Assembly: GCF_025210595.1 (NCBI RefSeq)
Contig: NZ_JAOARH010000097.1
Coordinates: forward strand, 1-39,288
From: Winogradskyella sp.
GTDB lineage: Bacteria > Bacteroidota > Bacteroidia > Flavobacteriales > Flavobacteriaceae
DNA length: 39,288 nucleotides
Direction: 5' to 3'
Both the position numbers and the translations under genes were made by a program. The notes under the pieces are model-generated. The model had not been told where the DNA came from. It saw only the letters and a program-made list of their open reading frames with translations, and did not search any database. Position 1 is the stretch's first letter. Each line of letters begins with the position of its first letter. Shown here piece after piece: positions 7,910 through 14,496 of the stretch.

Positions 7910-7917
7910 CAAATGTA
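7910..7917 (-). promoter_or_regulatory. Candidate -7 element for the LolA-like gene
   Basis: TACATTTG on the minus strand, an exact TAnnTTTG match 15 nt upstream of the ATG at 7894. No TTG at ideal spacing. Confidence 0.4.
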
Positions 7918-7923
7918 AAAAAC

Positions 7924-7962
7924 AAAAGCACTCAATGCCTAACTATAAGGGAGAGTGCTTTT
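7924..7962 (-). terminator. Terminator after the OmpA-type lipoprotein gene
   Basis: Inverted repeat AAAAGCACTC / GAGTGCTTTT with a ~19-nt loop, 22 nt downstream of the minus-strand stop; the minus-strand 3' arm runs into GCTTTTGTTTTTT. Confidence 0.75.
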
Positions 7963-7984
7963 TTACTTTAGTAAAATGGATTAG

Positions 7985-8836
7985 TTAATTTGCTTCCATT
8001 AAAGCAAAGAATTTATCAATGTTTGGCATTAAAATAATTCGAGTTCTTCTGTTTTTAGAACGATTTTCTCTGGTGTTGTTTTCTACAAGTGGTTGATAGC
8101 TACTGCGACCAGATGCGATTAATTTTGAAGGATCTACATTGTATTTGTGTTGTAGTTTTCTTACTACAGAAGTTGCTCTTAACACACTTAAATCCCAGTT
8201 GTCTTTAATCTTTTCTGTATTGATACTTCTAGAATCTGTATGGCCTTCTACCATAACATCTATACTCTCTTCAGAGTTAATTACATCTGCTAATTTTTGT
8301 AGTATGTTATTGGCTTTGCTACTAATTCTGTAGCTTCCAGAGTTAAACAACATTTTGTCCGAAATTGAAATCATTACTACAGTTTCGTTAATATTTACGG
8401 CAATGTCTTCATCGTTATTTAAATCAGAGCTGTGCATAGTTTTTTCGAGATTATACTGTAATGCTAAGTTCATAGAATCTTTTAAAGTCTTTGCATTAGC
8501 TAATTTTTCTTGGTCAACCTTTTCTAAAGTGGCTATCATCTTTCGCTTAGCGTCATTAGAGATTATGGTACCATCGTCATTAACATCTAATTTAATATCA
8601 TTCTCAATTCTAAGATCTTCTATATCTTCATTTAAAGAATTAATCTTTTTATTGTATCTGTCTACACGAGCTTGAATTTTTGCAAACTTGTTTTCTAAAT
8701 CTTCTTTTTCTACTTGAGTTTTAACGAGTTGGTTTTTGGTTTCTCCATGTTCTTGTTCTAAGGCTAAATATTTCTTTTTAGAAACACAAGAACTTAGTAA
8801 AAGTGCTGCAATTAAAAGGATTGAGATTTTTTTCAT
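7985..8836 (-). CDS. OmpA-family peptidoglycan-binding lipoprotein
   Basis: 283 aa. Lipoprotein signal with lipobox LSSC, lipidated Cys17. Residues ~20-95 form a heptad-rich coiled coil (YLALEQEHGETKNQLVKTQ onward). The C-terminal half is an OmpA/MotB domain: the VEGHTDSR strand with the Asp, then the LSVLRATSVVRKL helix and the NRRTRI segment with the Arg that together bind diaminopimelate in peptidoglycan. It probably links the outer membrane to the cell wall. Unlike OmpA it has no beta-barrel. It is divergent from the chromate transporter gene and ends in its own terminator. Confidence 0.88.
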   Translation of the reverse strand: MKKISILLIAALLLSSCVSKKKYLALEQEHGETKNQLVKTQVEKEDLENKFAKIQARVDRYNKKINSLNEDIEDLRIENDIKLDVNDDGTIISNDAKRKMIATLEKVDQEKLANAKTLKDSMNLALQYNLEKTMHSSDLNNDEDIAVNINETVVMISISDKMLFNSGSYRISSKANNILQKLADVINSEESIDVMVEGHTDSRSINTEKIKDNWDLSVLRATSVVRKLQHKYNVDPSKLIASGRSSYQPLVENNTRENRSKNRRTRIILMPNIDKFFALMEAN

Positions 8837-8916
8837 GCTTAAGATAATTTATTCAATACATTTACATATACGATTAAATACAAATTTTAGATGTTGAAAA
8901 GCTTAAAATATTGAGA

Positions 8917-10044
8917 ATGAATTCTAAACTAAAAGAAGTTGCACAGGTGTTTTTTAAGTTAGGTCTTTTTGCTTTTGGTGGCCCAGCCGCTCATATTGCC
9001 ATGATGGAAGAAGAAATTATTGAGAAAAGAAAATGGATGACGAGAGACTATTTTTTGGATTTAATAGGAACTACAAATTTAATTCCTGGTCCAAATTCTA
9101 CAGAGATGACAATGCATTGTGGTCATGAAAGAGCAGGTAAAGCTGGACTTTTTGTAGCAGGTATAGCCTTTATTTTTCCGGCAACAATTGTAACAGCTAT
9201 TTTGGCTTATTTATACGTAGAGTATGGGCAATTGCCAGAGGTAGAGCCATTTATTTACGGAATTAAGCCTGCGGTGTTGGCAATAATAGCAGGTGCCATT
9301 TTAAAGCTAGGTAAAAAAGCAATAAAAAATACTGAGCTTACCATATTGGGAATATTAGTTTTGGTAGCTAGTTTGCTAGGTGTTAATGAAGTCGTAGCAT
9401 TATTATCTGCAGGAGTTTTAGGTATGCTGTTTTTTTATTTAAAATCTAAATCAACACCTAATTTAAACACCATTTCTCCTTTTCTTCTTTTTCTTGGGAT
9501 TAATACGACTATAGTGAAGATTTCGACTTTAAAACTCTTTTTAATTTTTTTAAAAGTAGGTGCTATTCTTTACGGAAGTGGATATGTGCTATTTGCGTAT
9601 TTAGATGCCGAATTGGTAACCAAGGGTTTACTTACTAGAGCTGAATTAATAGATGCTATTGCTATTGGCCAATTTACACCTGGGCCTGTGTTATCTACAT
9701 CGACCTTTATTGGCTATCAGCTCTCTGGATTTACTGGTGCGCTTGCAGCTACAACAGGTATATTTTTACCTTCTTTTTTGTTTGTTTTAATATTAAACCC
9801 TTTTATATCTAAAATGCAACAGTCTAAAATTCTAAGATATTTTTTAGACTCTGTTAATGTTGCTGCTGTTGCTGTAATGCTTACTGTGCTTATAATTATG
9901 GCAAAAGACACCTTATTGGAATGGCAAAGTATTGTAATTGCTCTGTCTGCTATATTTCTTACTTTTAAAACTAAAGTTAGTACGGTTTGGACAATAGTAA
10001 TTGGAGCTGCTTTAGGATTTATTTTATTAAAGTTTTTTAAATAA
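8917..10044 (+). CDS. chrA: ChrA family chromate transporter, two-domain form
   Basis: 375 aa from the ATG at 8917 (a TTG six bases upstream is less likely). It has two homologous halves, each a CHR domain: residues ~8-170 with FGGPAAHIAMMEEE and LIPGPNSTEMTMHCG, and residues ~205-375 with YGSGYVLFAYLDAELV and FTPGPVLSTSTFIGYQLSG. About ten to twelve hydrophobic segments. ChrA proteins export chromate in the best-studied cases; in organisms without chromate exposure the natural substrate may be another oxyanion such as sulfate. No chrB-type regulator is nearby. Divergently transcribed from the OmpA-type gene. Confidence 0.9.
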   Translation: MNSKLKEVAQVFFKLGLFAFGGPAAHIAMMEEEIIEKRKWMTRDYFLDLIGTTNLIPGPNSTEMTMHCGHERAGKAGLFVAGIAFIFPATIVTAILAYLYVEYGQLPEVEPFIYGIKPAVLAIIAGAILKLGKKAIKNTELTILGILVLVASLLGVNEVVALLSAGVLGMLFFYLKSKSTPNLNTISPFLLFLGINTTIVKISTLKLFLIFLKVGAILYGSGYVLFAYLDAELVTKGLLTRAELIDAIAIGQFTPGPVLSTSTFIGYQLSGFTGALAATTGIFLPSFLFVLILNPFISKMQQSKILRYFLDSVNVAAVAVMLTVLIIMAKDTLLEWQSIVIALSAIFLTFKTKVSTVWTIVIGAALGFILLKFFK

Positions 10045-10076
10045 AAAAAGCCAGCATTAGAGATGCTGGCTTCAAA
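10045..10076 (-). terminator. Bidirectional terminator between chrA and the PiT gene
   Basis: Perfect 8-bp stem GCCAGCAT / ATGCTGGC (10050-10057 and 10063-10070) with a 5-nt loop. On the minus strand it is followed by TTTTTTTATTT, so it mainly serves the PiT gene; it also abuts the chrA stop codon. Confidence 0.85.
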
Positions 10077-10092
10077 GTAAATTATTTGTACT

Positions 10093-12390
10093 CTATTCTT
10101 GTTCAGAAGAATCTTTTACTTCCTCTGTAACAGTAATTGTCGCAGGTTCTACTGAACTATCAAAAGATTTGTGATATTCTTGTAATAAATTCATTGTAGC
10201 ATTAAGTAAATCTTTAGTTTCAAGTAATAATCCGAAATAAAGTGTTGTGTTTTTTGGACTAGACTCTTCTGTTCTAGTTCGAGAAACTTGCTTTACAATC
10301 TTTTCAGTTACTAAATCAAGAACTTCTTTCTTACGATTAATTATTAAACCAATTTGTTCAAAAGACCTAGAGTCGAAGGCAATCTTAGCATCATTTAGTA
10401 GGGACTCTAATGCTTGATCTACTTCTTTAAGCTCTTTAATTTGGCTAAATTTAAGTTTCTTATGGTTATTGTTAACGTGTTTATGACTTACTTTAGAAAT
10501 GTACTCAAGTGATTGTGTCATGTCTTCTAAATAGCCAAGAATATTGATGTAGAAACTACTAGCTCTTAGACTTGTTTCATCTAAATTTTTAATAAAATAG
10601 AAAATGTTATCTCTAAGACTATCAACTTCGGTAGATAACTTATCGATTTGTTTCTTATTCTTTTTCAGTAGTATTAAATCTTGTTTAGCTAAACCACTTA
10701 CAGCGTTAGTATAGATTTTATTTCCGCGTTTTACAACATTAGAAATATTATCAGCACTCTCTAAGATAACACCTTGTACAGATCTGCTACCAGTTTCTTT
10801 TAAACTATCTTCTTCTAGAGTGTTTGTTGATTTGTTTTTGTGAGATATGTAGTTTCTGTATAATAAAATTGCTGTTAATAATAATAGAATAGGTGTAATT
10901 ACAGCAGGATTCCAGTTTATTAAAAATACCACTGTACCAGCAGCTATAAAAGCTCCAAGAGCAGTACCAAACCATCCTCCAATAACGTTTAAAACACCAG
11001 CAACACGGTATACAGCACTTTCTCTTCCCCAAGCTCTATCAGCTAAAGATGTACCCATAGCTACCATAAATGTAACATAAGTTGTAGATAATGGTAACTT
11101 CATTGAGGTTGCAATGGCAATTAAAACACCTGCTACCATTAAGTTTACTGATGCTCTAATCATATCAAAAGCAGGAGCATCAATACTCTGGTCTTTTGTC
11201 ATGATTACCTCAGGCTTATTAAAGCTATTTTCTATTTTATTACTTAATGATTTTGGTAAAATAGCTCCAATGTAGTTAGATAATCTAGATGTGCTTTTTA
11301 CAATACTTCTAGATAAAACATTAGGTTCAAATTTTTCGTGAGTATCACCTTGTCTAGAAAGGCTAATCTCTGTTTCGGCAACAGTTTTAGCTTTTTTAGA
11401 AAACCAAAGCGTAAGCACCATTATAGCACCTGCAATAAATAATAAGTAAGGTTCTGCAGGTACTTTTTTATCTAAAACTTCCATAGACATAGCTACATCC
11501 ATTCCGCCAGCGACCCAAGCTTCGTAAGAGTGGTATGCTGCCATTGGTACACCAATAAAGTTTACTAAATCATTGCCAGAAAAAGCTAAAGCTAAACCAA
11601 ATGTTCCTACAGCTATAACTATAAGAAGTACTGTTTTTTTTGTGATTTTTTCAAATATGAATGAAAATAGAGTCCAAAAAACAAGACTGCCAAGTATAAT
11701 ATAAATTTCATTGCCTTCTAAAGCACCTTTAAGTTCTTTGTAGTATGGTGTTCCTTTTAGTCCTTTTAAGAAGATAAAGTATGTGATAGCGGTTAAAGCT
11801 ACGCCACCGAAAACCATCCCAAAATTCTTAACTTTTTTCTCATAGTTAAATGTGAAAATAAGTCTCGATACCCATTGTACAAGAGCACCAACAGAAAATG
11901 CAATAACAACAGATAATAAAATACCAGAGATGATTTCTATAGCTTTCTCAGTATTGATATATGTAGCTAAATCTGAAATTGTTTGTGACTCTGAATTGCT
12001 TATTTTTATTAATGACATCACTACAGCTGCACCTAATAAATTAAATACAATAGATACTGTAGTTGATGTTGGTAAGCCTAATGTGTTAAAGAAATCTAAT
12101 AGAAGAATATCTGTAATCATTACAGCCATGAAAATGAGCATAATTTCACCAAATTCAAATTGAGCCGGAACAAAAATTCCTTTTCTGGCGACTTCCATCA
12201 TTCCACTAGAGAACACAGCACCAATAAAAATACCTAAACTGGCTACAATCATTATAGTTCTTAAAGAAATAGCTTTAGAACCAATAGCAGAATTTAAGAA
12301 ATTAATAGCATCATTACTTACACCAACTATGATATCGAACACAGCAAGTGTAGTTATGGCAATTAGCATTAGTAAATAAATATTATCCAT
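10093..12390 (-). CDS. PiT-family inorganic phosphate transporter with PhoU-like cytoplasmic tail
   Basis: 765 aa. The two inverted PiT repeats are evident: VGVSNDAINFLNSAIGSKAI (residues ~23-42) with LGLPTSTTVSIVFNLLGA near residue 105, and in the second half LPLSTTYVTFMVAMGTSLAD near residue 430 with RVAGVLNVIGGW. These GxSNDxxNF and PxSTT motifs define the PiT/Pit phosphate permeases. After the last membrane segment (~residue 525) come about 230 charged, helical residues (LILLKKNKKQIDKLSTEVD onward) resembling PhoU/DUF47 domains, usually encoded separately; the fused form is common in Bacteroidota. It probably takes up phosphate with a cation across the inner membrane. The porin gene is 76 nt upstream, and a putative phosphate box lies in that gap. 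Confidence 0.92.
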   Translation of the reverse strand: MDNIYLLMLIAITTLAVFDIIVGVSNDAINFLNSAIGSKAISLRTIMIVASLGIFIGAVFSSGMMEVARKGIFVPAQFEFGEIMLIFMAVMITDILLLDFFNTLGLPTSTTVSIVFNLLGAAVVMSLIKISNSESQTISDLATYINTEKAIEIISGILLSVVIAFSVGALVQWVSRLIFTFNYEKKVKNFGMVFGGVALTAITYFIFLKGLKGTPYYKELKGALEGNEIYIILGSLVFWTLFSFIFEKITKKTVLLIVIAVGTFGLALAFSGNDLVNFIGVPMAAYHSYEAWVAGGMDVAMSMEVLDKKVPAEPYLLFIAGAIMVLTLWFSKKAKTVAETEISLSRQGDTHEKFEPNVLSRSIVKSTSRLSNYIGAILPKSLSNKIENSFNKPEVIMTKDQSIDAPAFDMIRASVNLMVAGVLIAIATSMKLPLSTTYVTFMVAMGTSLADRAWGRESAVYRVAGVLNVIGGWFGTALGAFIAAGTVVFLINWNPAVITPILLLLTAILLYRNYISHKNKSTNTLEEDSLKETGSRSVQGVILESADNISNVVKRGNKIYTNAVSGLAKQDLILLKKNKKQIDKLSTEVDSLRDNIFYFIKNLDETSLRASSFYINILGYLEDMTQSLEYISKVSHKHVNNNHKKLKFSQIKELKEVDQALESLLNDAKIAFDSRSFEQIGLIINRKKEVLDLVTEKIVKQVSRTRTEESSPKNTTLYFGLLLETKDLLNATMNLLQEYHKSFDSSVEPATITVTEEVKDSSEQE

Positions 12391-12430
12391 AATTTTTAGT
12401 TAAAATAATTTTGCAAATATCTTTATACCA
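12383..12430 (-). promoter_or_regulatory. PiT promoter region, weak -7 element
   Basis: On the minus strand GATATTTG (12409-12402 approximately) differs from TAnnTTTG at one base and lies shortly before the ATG at 12390, downstream of the tandem 11-bp site. There is no TTG -33, as expected for a promoter that relies on an activator. Confidence 0.35.
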
Positions 12431-12437
12431 TTTAAGT

Positions 12438-12457
12438 GTAACGTTACCTAAACGTTA
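12438..12457 (-). promoter_or_regulatory. Putative Pho-box-like tandem site upstream of PiT
   Basis: Minus strand reads TAACGTTTAGGTAACGTTAC: two half-sites (TAACGTTTA and TAACGTTAC) 11 nt apart. They fit TWACRTTWA at 9/9 and 8/9. The site is 47 nt from the PiT start. The same arrangement occurs upstream of the porin and of the beta-helix lipoprotein. Confidence 0.5.
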
Positions 12458-12466
12458 TGTTTTAAA

Positions 12467-13672
12467 TTAGAAATGAATATCAAAACCAAGTCTAAAAGTG
12501 ATGTTATCTTCATTACCATCTACAGTAGTATAGCTAATGTCAGATTGTACTTTTAGCTTATGACCAACAATAAATTTATTAACACCAAGTGTATATTGTT
12601 CAGTTGGTAATGCACCAGTAACATTTTCGTAATCTAATGTGGTGAAACGTGCCGCAATTTCATAGTTGTTTTTGAATAAATAACCAGCTTGAAGGTTTAA
12701 AGCATCACCTGTTAAAACAACATCACCAGTTGGCGTAACACCATCTGCTTCGGTTGCAATTTCGTCATCTGCAGTTCTTTTAGCATATTCACCCATAAAA
12801 GAAAATCCTTTGTATTTAAACATAGCATCAGCAAAAATGGTAGTTTGGTCAGTCTCATAGATAGTGCCATCTGTTCTTATCATGTAATCTCCAGCAAAAC
12901 CTCTTTCTCTAACAGCATCTTGATTGTAGTTATAAGTAAATCCTAGCATTAATTTTGGTTTTTCCTCTCTCTTTAAATCAGACTGACTGTAATCTCCTTT
13001 AGACTTAAATTTTCCGAATGGTAAAAGCTCTAAACGTGCAGTATATTGTAAACCACCTTCGTTTCCTTCACTTACGTTACGACCTTCTCCTTGAGAAACA
13101 GATAGCTTTTCGCGCATTAAGAAATTACCTCCTAATTTGCTTTTATGACGTAATTGTATCCCTAAATCACGATCTATATTAAAACGACTATTCAATAAAG
13201 AGCGATCTATTAATTGAAGATTACCAGAAGATACAACACGTTCTACGTTACCAGGAAGTTTTGTTTGTCCTGCCCAAAGTTCCCAATTGTCAGCAAATTT
13301 CCATTTAAGGACCGCATCTAGAATGTAACGTGGTGTATTTCTATTAAATTCATTAGCACCAGAAATATCTCTGTTAGATAAACCAAGTTCTATTTTGTAT
13401 ACTAATTTTGGACTATAAGCAAATCCATCAAATTTTAAACGCGCACGACGAACAATAAAATTATGTTCTGGGCTTATGTATTGATTGCCATCATGATCCC
13501 AAGACGACATAGAACGTACTTGAAAACGTGGAGCAAACTTTACACTAAAAGTACTGTCTTTGGCAACAAAGTTGATTAAGCCCTTACCGAAAGAAGTGTC
13601 ACTAATTTCCTGAGCTTTTAGGGTAATAACTGATAATATAGCTATAATAGCTATAGATAATTTTAGTTTCAT
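12467..13672 (-). CDS. Phosphate-selective porin, OprO/OprP type
   Basis: 401 aa from the ATG at 13672, where the signal peptide begins (LSIAIIAILSVITLKAQE); twelve in-frame residues further upstream are not signal-like and are discarded. The mature protein is a beta barrel with alternating strands, with the family markers SVKFAPRFQVRSM, FIVRRARLKFDGFAYSP and YKIELGLSNRD at the N-terminus, WAGQTKLPGNVERV in the middle and a C-terminal strand ending in aromatic FRLGFDIHF. OprO/OprP porins pass phosphate or polyphosphate across the outer membrane, which fits the PiT gene immediately downstream. Selectivity cannot be read from sequence. The leader is ~290 nt and contains a terminator hairpin. 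Confidence 0.88.
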   Translation of the reverse strand: MKLKLSIAIIAILSVITLKAQEISDTSFGKGLINFVAKDSTFSVKFAPRFQVRSMSSWDHDGNQYISPEHNFIVRRARLKFDGFAYSPKLVYKIELGLSNRDISGANEFNRNTPRYILDAVLKWKFADNWELWAGQTKLPGNVERVVSSGNLQLIDRSLLNSRFNIDRDLGIQLRHKSKLGGNFLMREKLSVSQGEGRNVSEGNEGGLQYTARLELLPFGKFKSKGDYSQSDLKREEKPKLMLGFTYNYNQDAVRERGFAGDYMIRTDGTIYETDQTTIFADAMFKYKGFSFMGEYAKRTADDEIATEADGVTPTGDVVLTGDALNLQAGYLFKNNYEIAARFTTLDYENVTGALPTEQYTLGVNKFIVGHKLKVQSDISYTTVDGNEDNITFRLGFDIHF

Positions 13673-13750
13673 TTTATGATTTAGTTTTTGTCGCCGCAAA
13701 GAACTCACTTATTTCAAACACGAATGTTTCCTTAGTGTTAAGTTTTGCGT

Positions 13751-13778
13751 AAAAAAAACTGCCCTGGCCAAAGGCAGT
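13751..13778 (-). terminator. Intrinsic terminator inside the porin 5' leader
   Basis: On the minus strand ACTGCC, 9-nt loop, GGCAGT, followed directly by eight T. It lies 79 nt upstream of the porin start codon and downstream of the putative Pho-box-like site, so no annotated gene ends here. It looks like an attenuator or the end of a small RNA. Confidence 0.65.
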
Positions 13779-13963
13779 CATTAGAATTCATGATAACTAG
13801 TCGACAAAAACTATTAGATCATACGAAACTAATTTGTCCTAATAAGACTAGACAAATGTATGTGTAACATTTGATTACAGTGTAATCTTAATATTAAGTA
13901 ATTATTAAACAAAAACACTGCAACTCTATCTTTTAAAATGTTTAAAACCAGCGAAATAGCTCT
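13779..13963 (-). ncRNA. Possible small RNA or regulatory leader upstream of the porin
   Basis: A transcript started near the tandem site at 13964-13983 and stopped at the terminator 13751-13778 would be ~180-200 nt with no coding frame that I can support. Structure visible: a 7-bp hairpin ATTTGTC/GACAAAT at 13832-13857, a 6-bp inverted repeat GATTAC-AGT-GTAATC at 13873-13887 and CTTAATATTAAG at 13887-13898. An internal -7 match, TACATTTG, is on the minus strand at 13860-13853. It matches no riboswitch class that I know. Confidence 0.3.
13873..13887. repeat. Inverted repeat GATTACAGTGTAATC in the porin leader
   Basis: Perfect 6-bp arms with a 3-nt centre, the size of a dimeric regulator's operator. 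It lies between the porin and the MORN-repeat gene, just upstream of the internal TACATTTG box on the minus strand. Confidence 0.35.
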
Positions 13964-13983
13964 TTAATGTAAAATTAATGTTA
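13964..13983 (-). promoter_or_regulatory. Putative Pho-box-like tandem site upstream of the porin
   Basis: Minus strand reads TAACATTAATTTTACATTAA: half-sites TAACATTAA and TTACATTAA 11 nt apart, both perfect fits to TWACRTTWA. A weaker third half-site, CAACATTTT (7/9), lies another 11 nt upstream. The region is shared with the divergent MORN-repeat gene. Confidence 0.5.
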
Positions 13984-13991
13984 AGAAAATG

Positions 13992-14022
13992 TTGCTTAAA
14001 TATTAAGAAATCTTTATATTTG
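13992..14022 (+). promoter_or_regulatory. Promoter of the MORN-repeat protein gene
   Basis: TTG (13992-13994), 20 nt, TATATTTG (14015-14022): an exact match to the Bacteroidota housekeeping promoter. The ATG at 14052 lies 29 nt downstream. The tandem 11-bp site ends nine nt upstream of the -33. Confidence 0.7.
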
Positions 14023-14051
14023 ATTTAATAAGTAATTTAACCTCATTGATT

Positions 14052-14411
14052 ATGAACAAGAATATTTTAATGCTTTTCGTTTTATGTTTTGGTTTAGTTT
14101 CTTTTGCTCAGCAAGAAAAACAGTTGAAATTTAATGAAGATACTAGTTTAACAGAAGTTACTTACTTTCATGATAATGGTGAAGTAAGTCAAACAGGTGT
14201 TTTTAATGCAGAAGGTAAGGTTCATGGCAAATGGAAAAGCTATGATGCTAATGGTAATAAAGTTGCTATAGGAAATTATGATAATGGTAAAAAAGTCGGA
14301 AAATGGTTTTTTTGGCTTGGTGATACTTTGAAAGAAGTAGATTACATAGATTCTAGAATAGTGAATATTAATCATTGGGATAACAAAACCAAAGTGACAA
14401 TTAATAACTAA
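14052..14411 (+). CDS. Small secreted MORN-repeat (YwqK-like) protein
   Basis: 119 aa from the ATG at 14052; a TTG two codons upstream is ignored. Signal peptide of ~18 residues (ILMLFVLCFGLVSFAQ). The mature part has three MORN-2 type beta-hairpin repeats: EVTYFHDNGEVSQTGVFN, HGKWKSYDANGNKVAIGNY and VGKWFFWLGDTLKEVDYI. Related proteins are often annotated as YwqK antitoxins, but no toxin partner is present and this one is exported, so that label should not be trusted. It has a strong own promoter and ends in a terminator shared with the convergent receptor gene. It shares its upstream region with the phosphate porin, so co-regulation is possible. Confidence 0.78.
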   Translation: MNKNILMLFVLCFGLVSFAQQEKQLKFNEDTSLTEVTYFHDNGEVSQTGVFNAEGKVHGKWKSYDANGNKVAIGNYDNGKKVGKWFFWLGDTLKEVDYIDSRIVNINHWDNKTKVTINN

Positions 14412-14431
14412 ATAGTTATTCTGAAAAAAAT

Positions 14432-14467
14432 AAAAAAGGCGTTTCAAATTTTTGAAACGCCTTTTTT
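14432..14467. terminator. Bidirectional terminator between MORN gene and TonB receptor
   Basis: AAAAAAGGCGTTTCAAA, two bases, TTTGAAACGCCTTTTTT: a perfect 11-bp stem flanked by A and T runs, so it works for both convergent genes. It shares the GCGTTTCAA stem word with the terminator at 7125-7162. Confidence 0.92.
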
Positions 14468-14496
14468 AATATCGATTTTTAAAAATCTTTAATAGG

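Noticed and set aside
10805-11032. 75-aa frame rich in Cys and Trp inside the PiT gene
   Set aside because: Same-strand alternative frame of the transporter; composition is an artefact of the frame shift.
14052-14411. YwqK-like antitoxin, implying a toxin-antitoxin system
   Set aside because: The protein has a signal peptide and there is no partner toxin gene; the family name is misleading.
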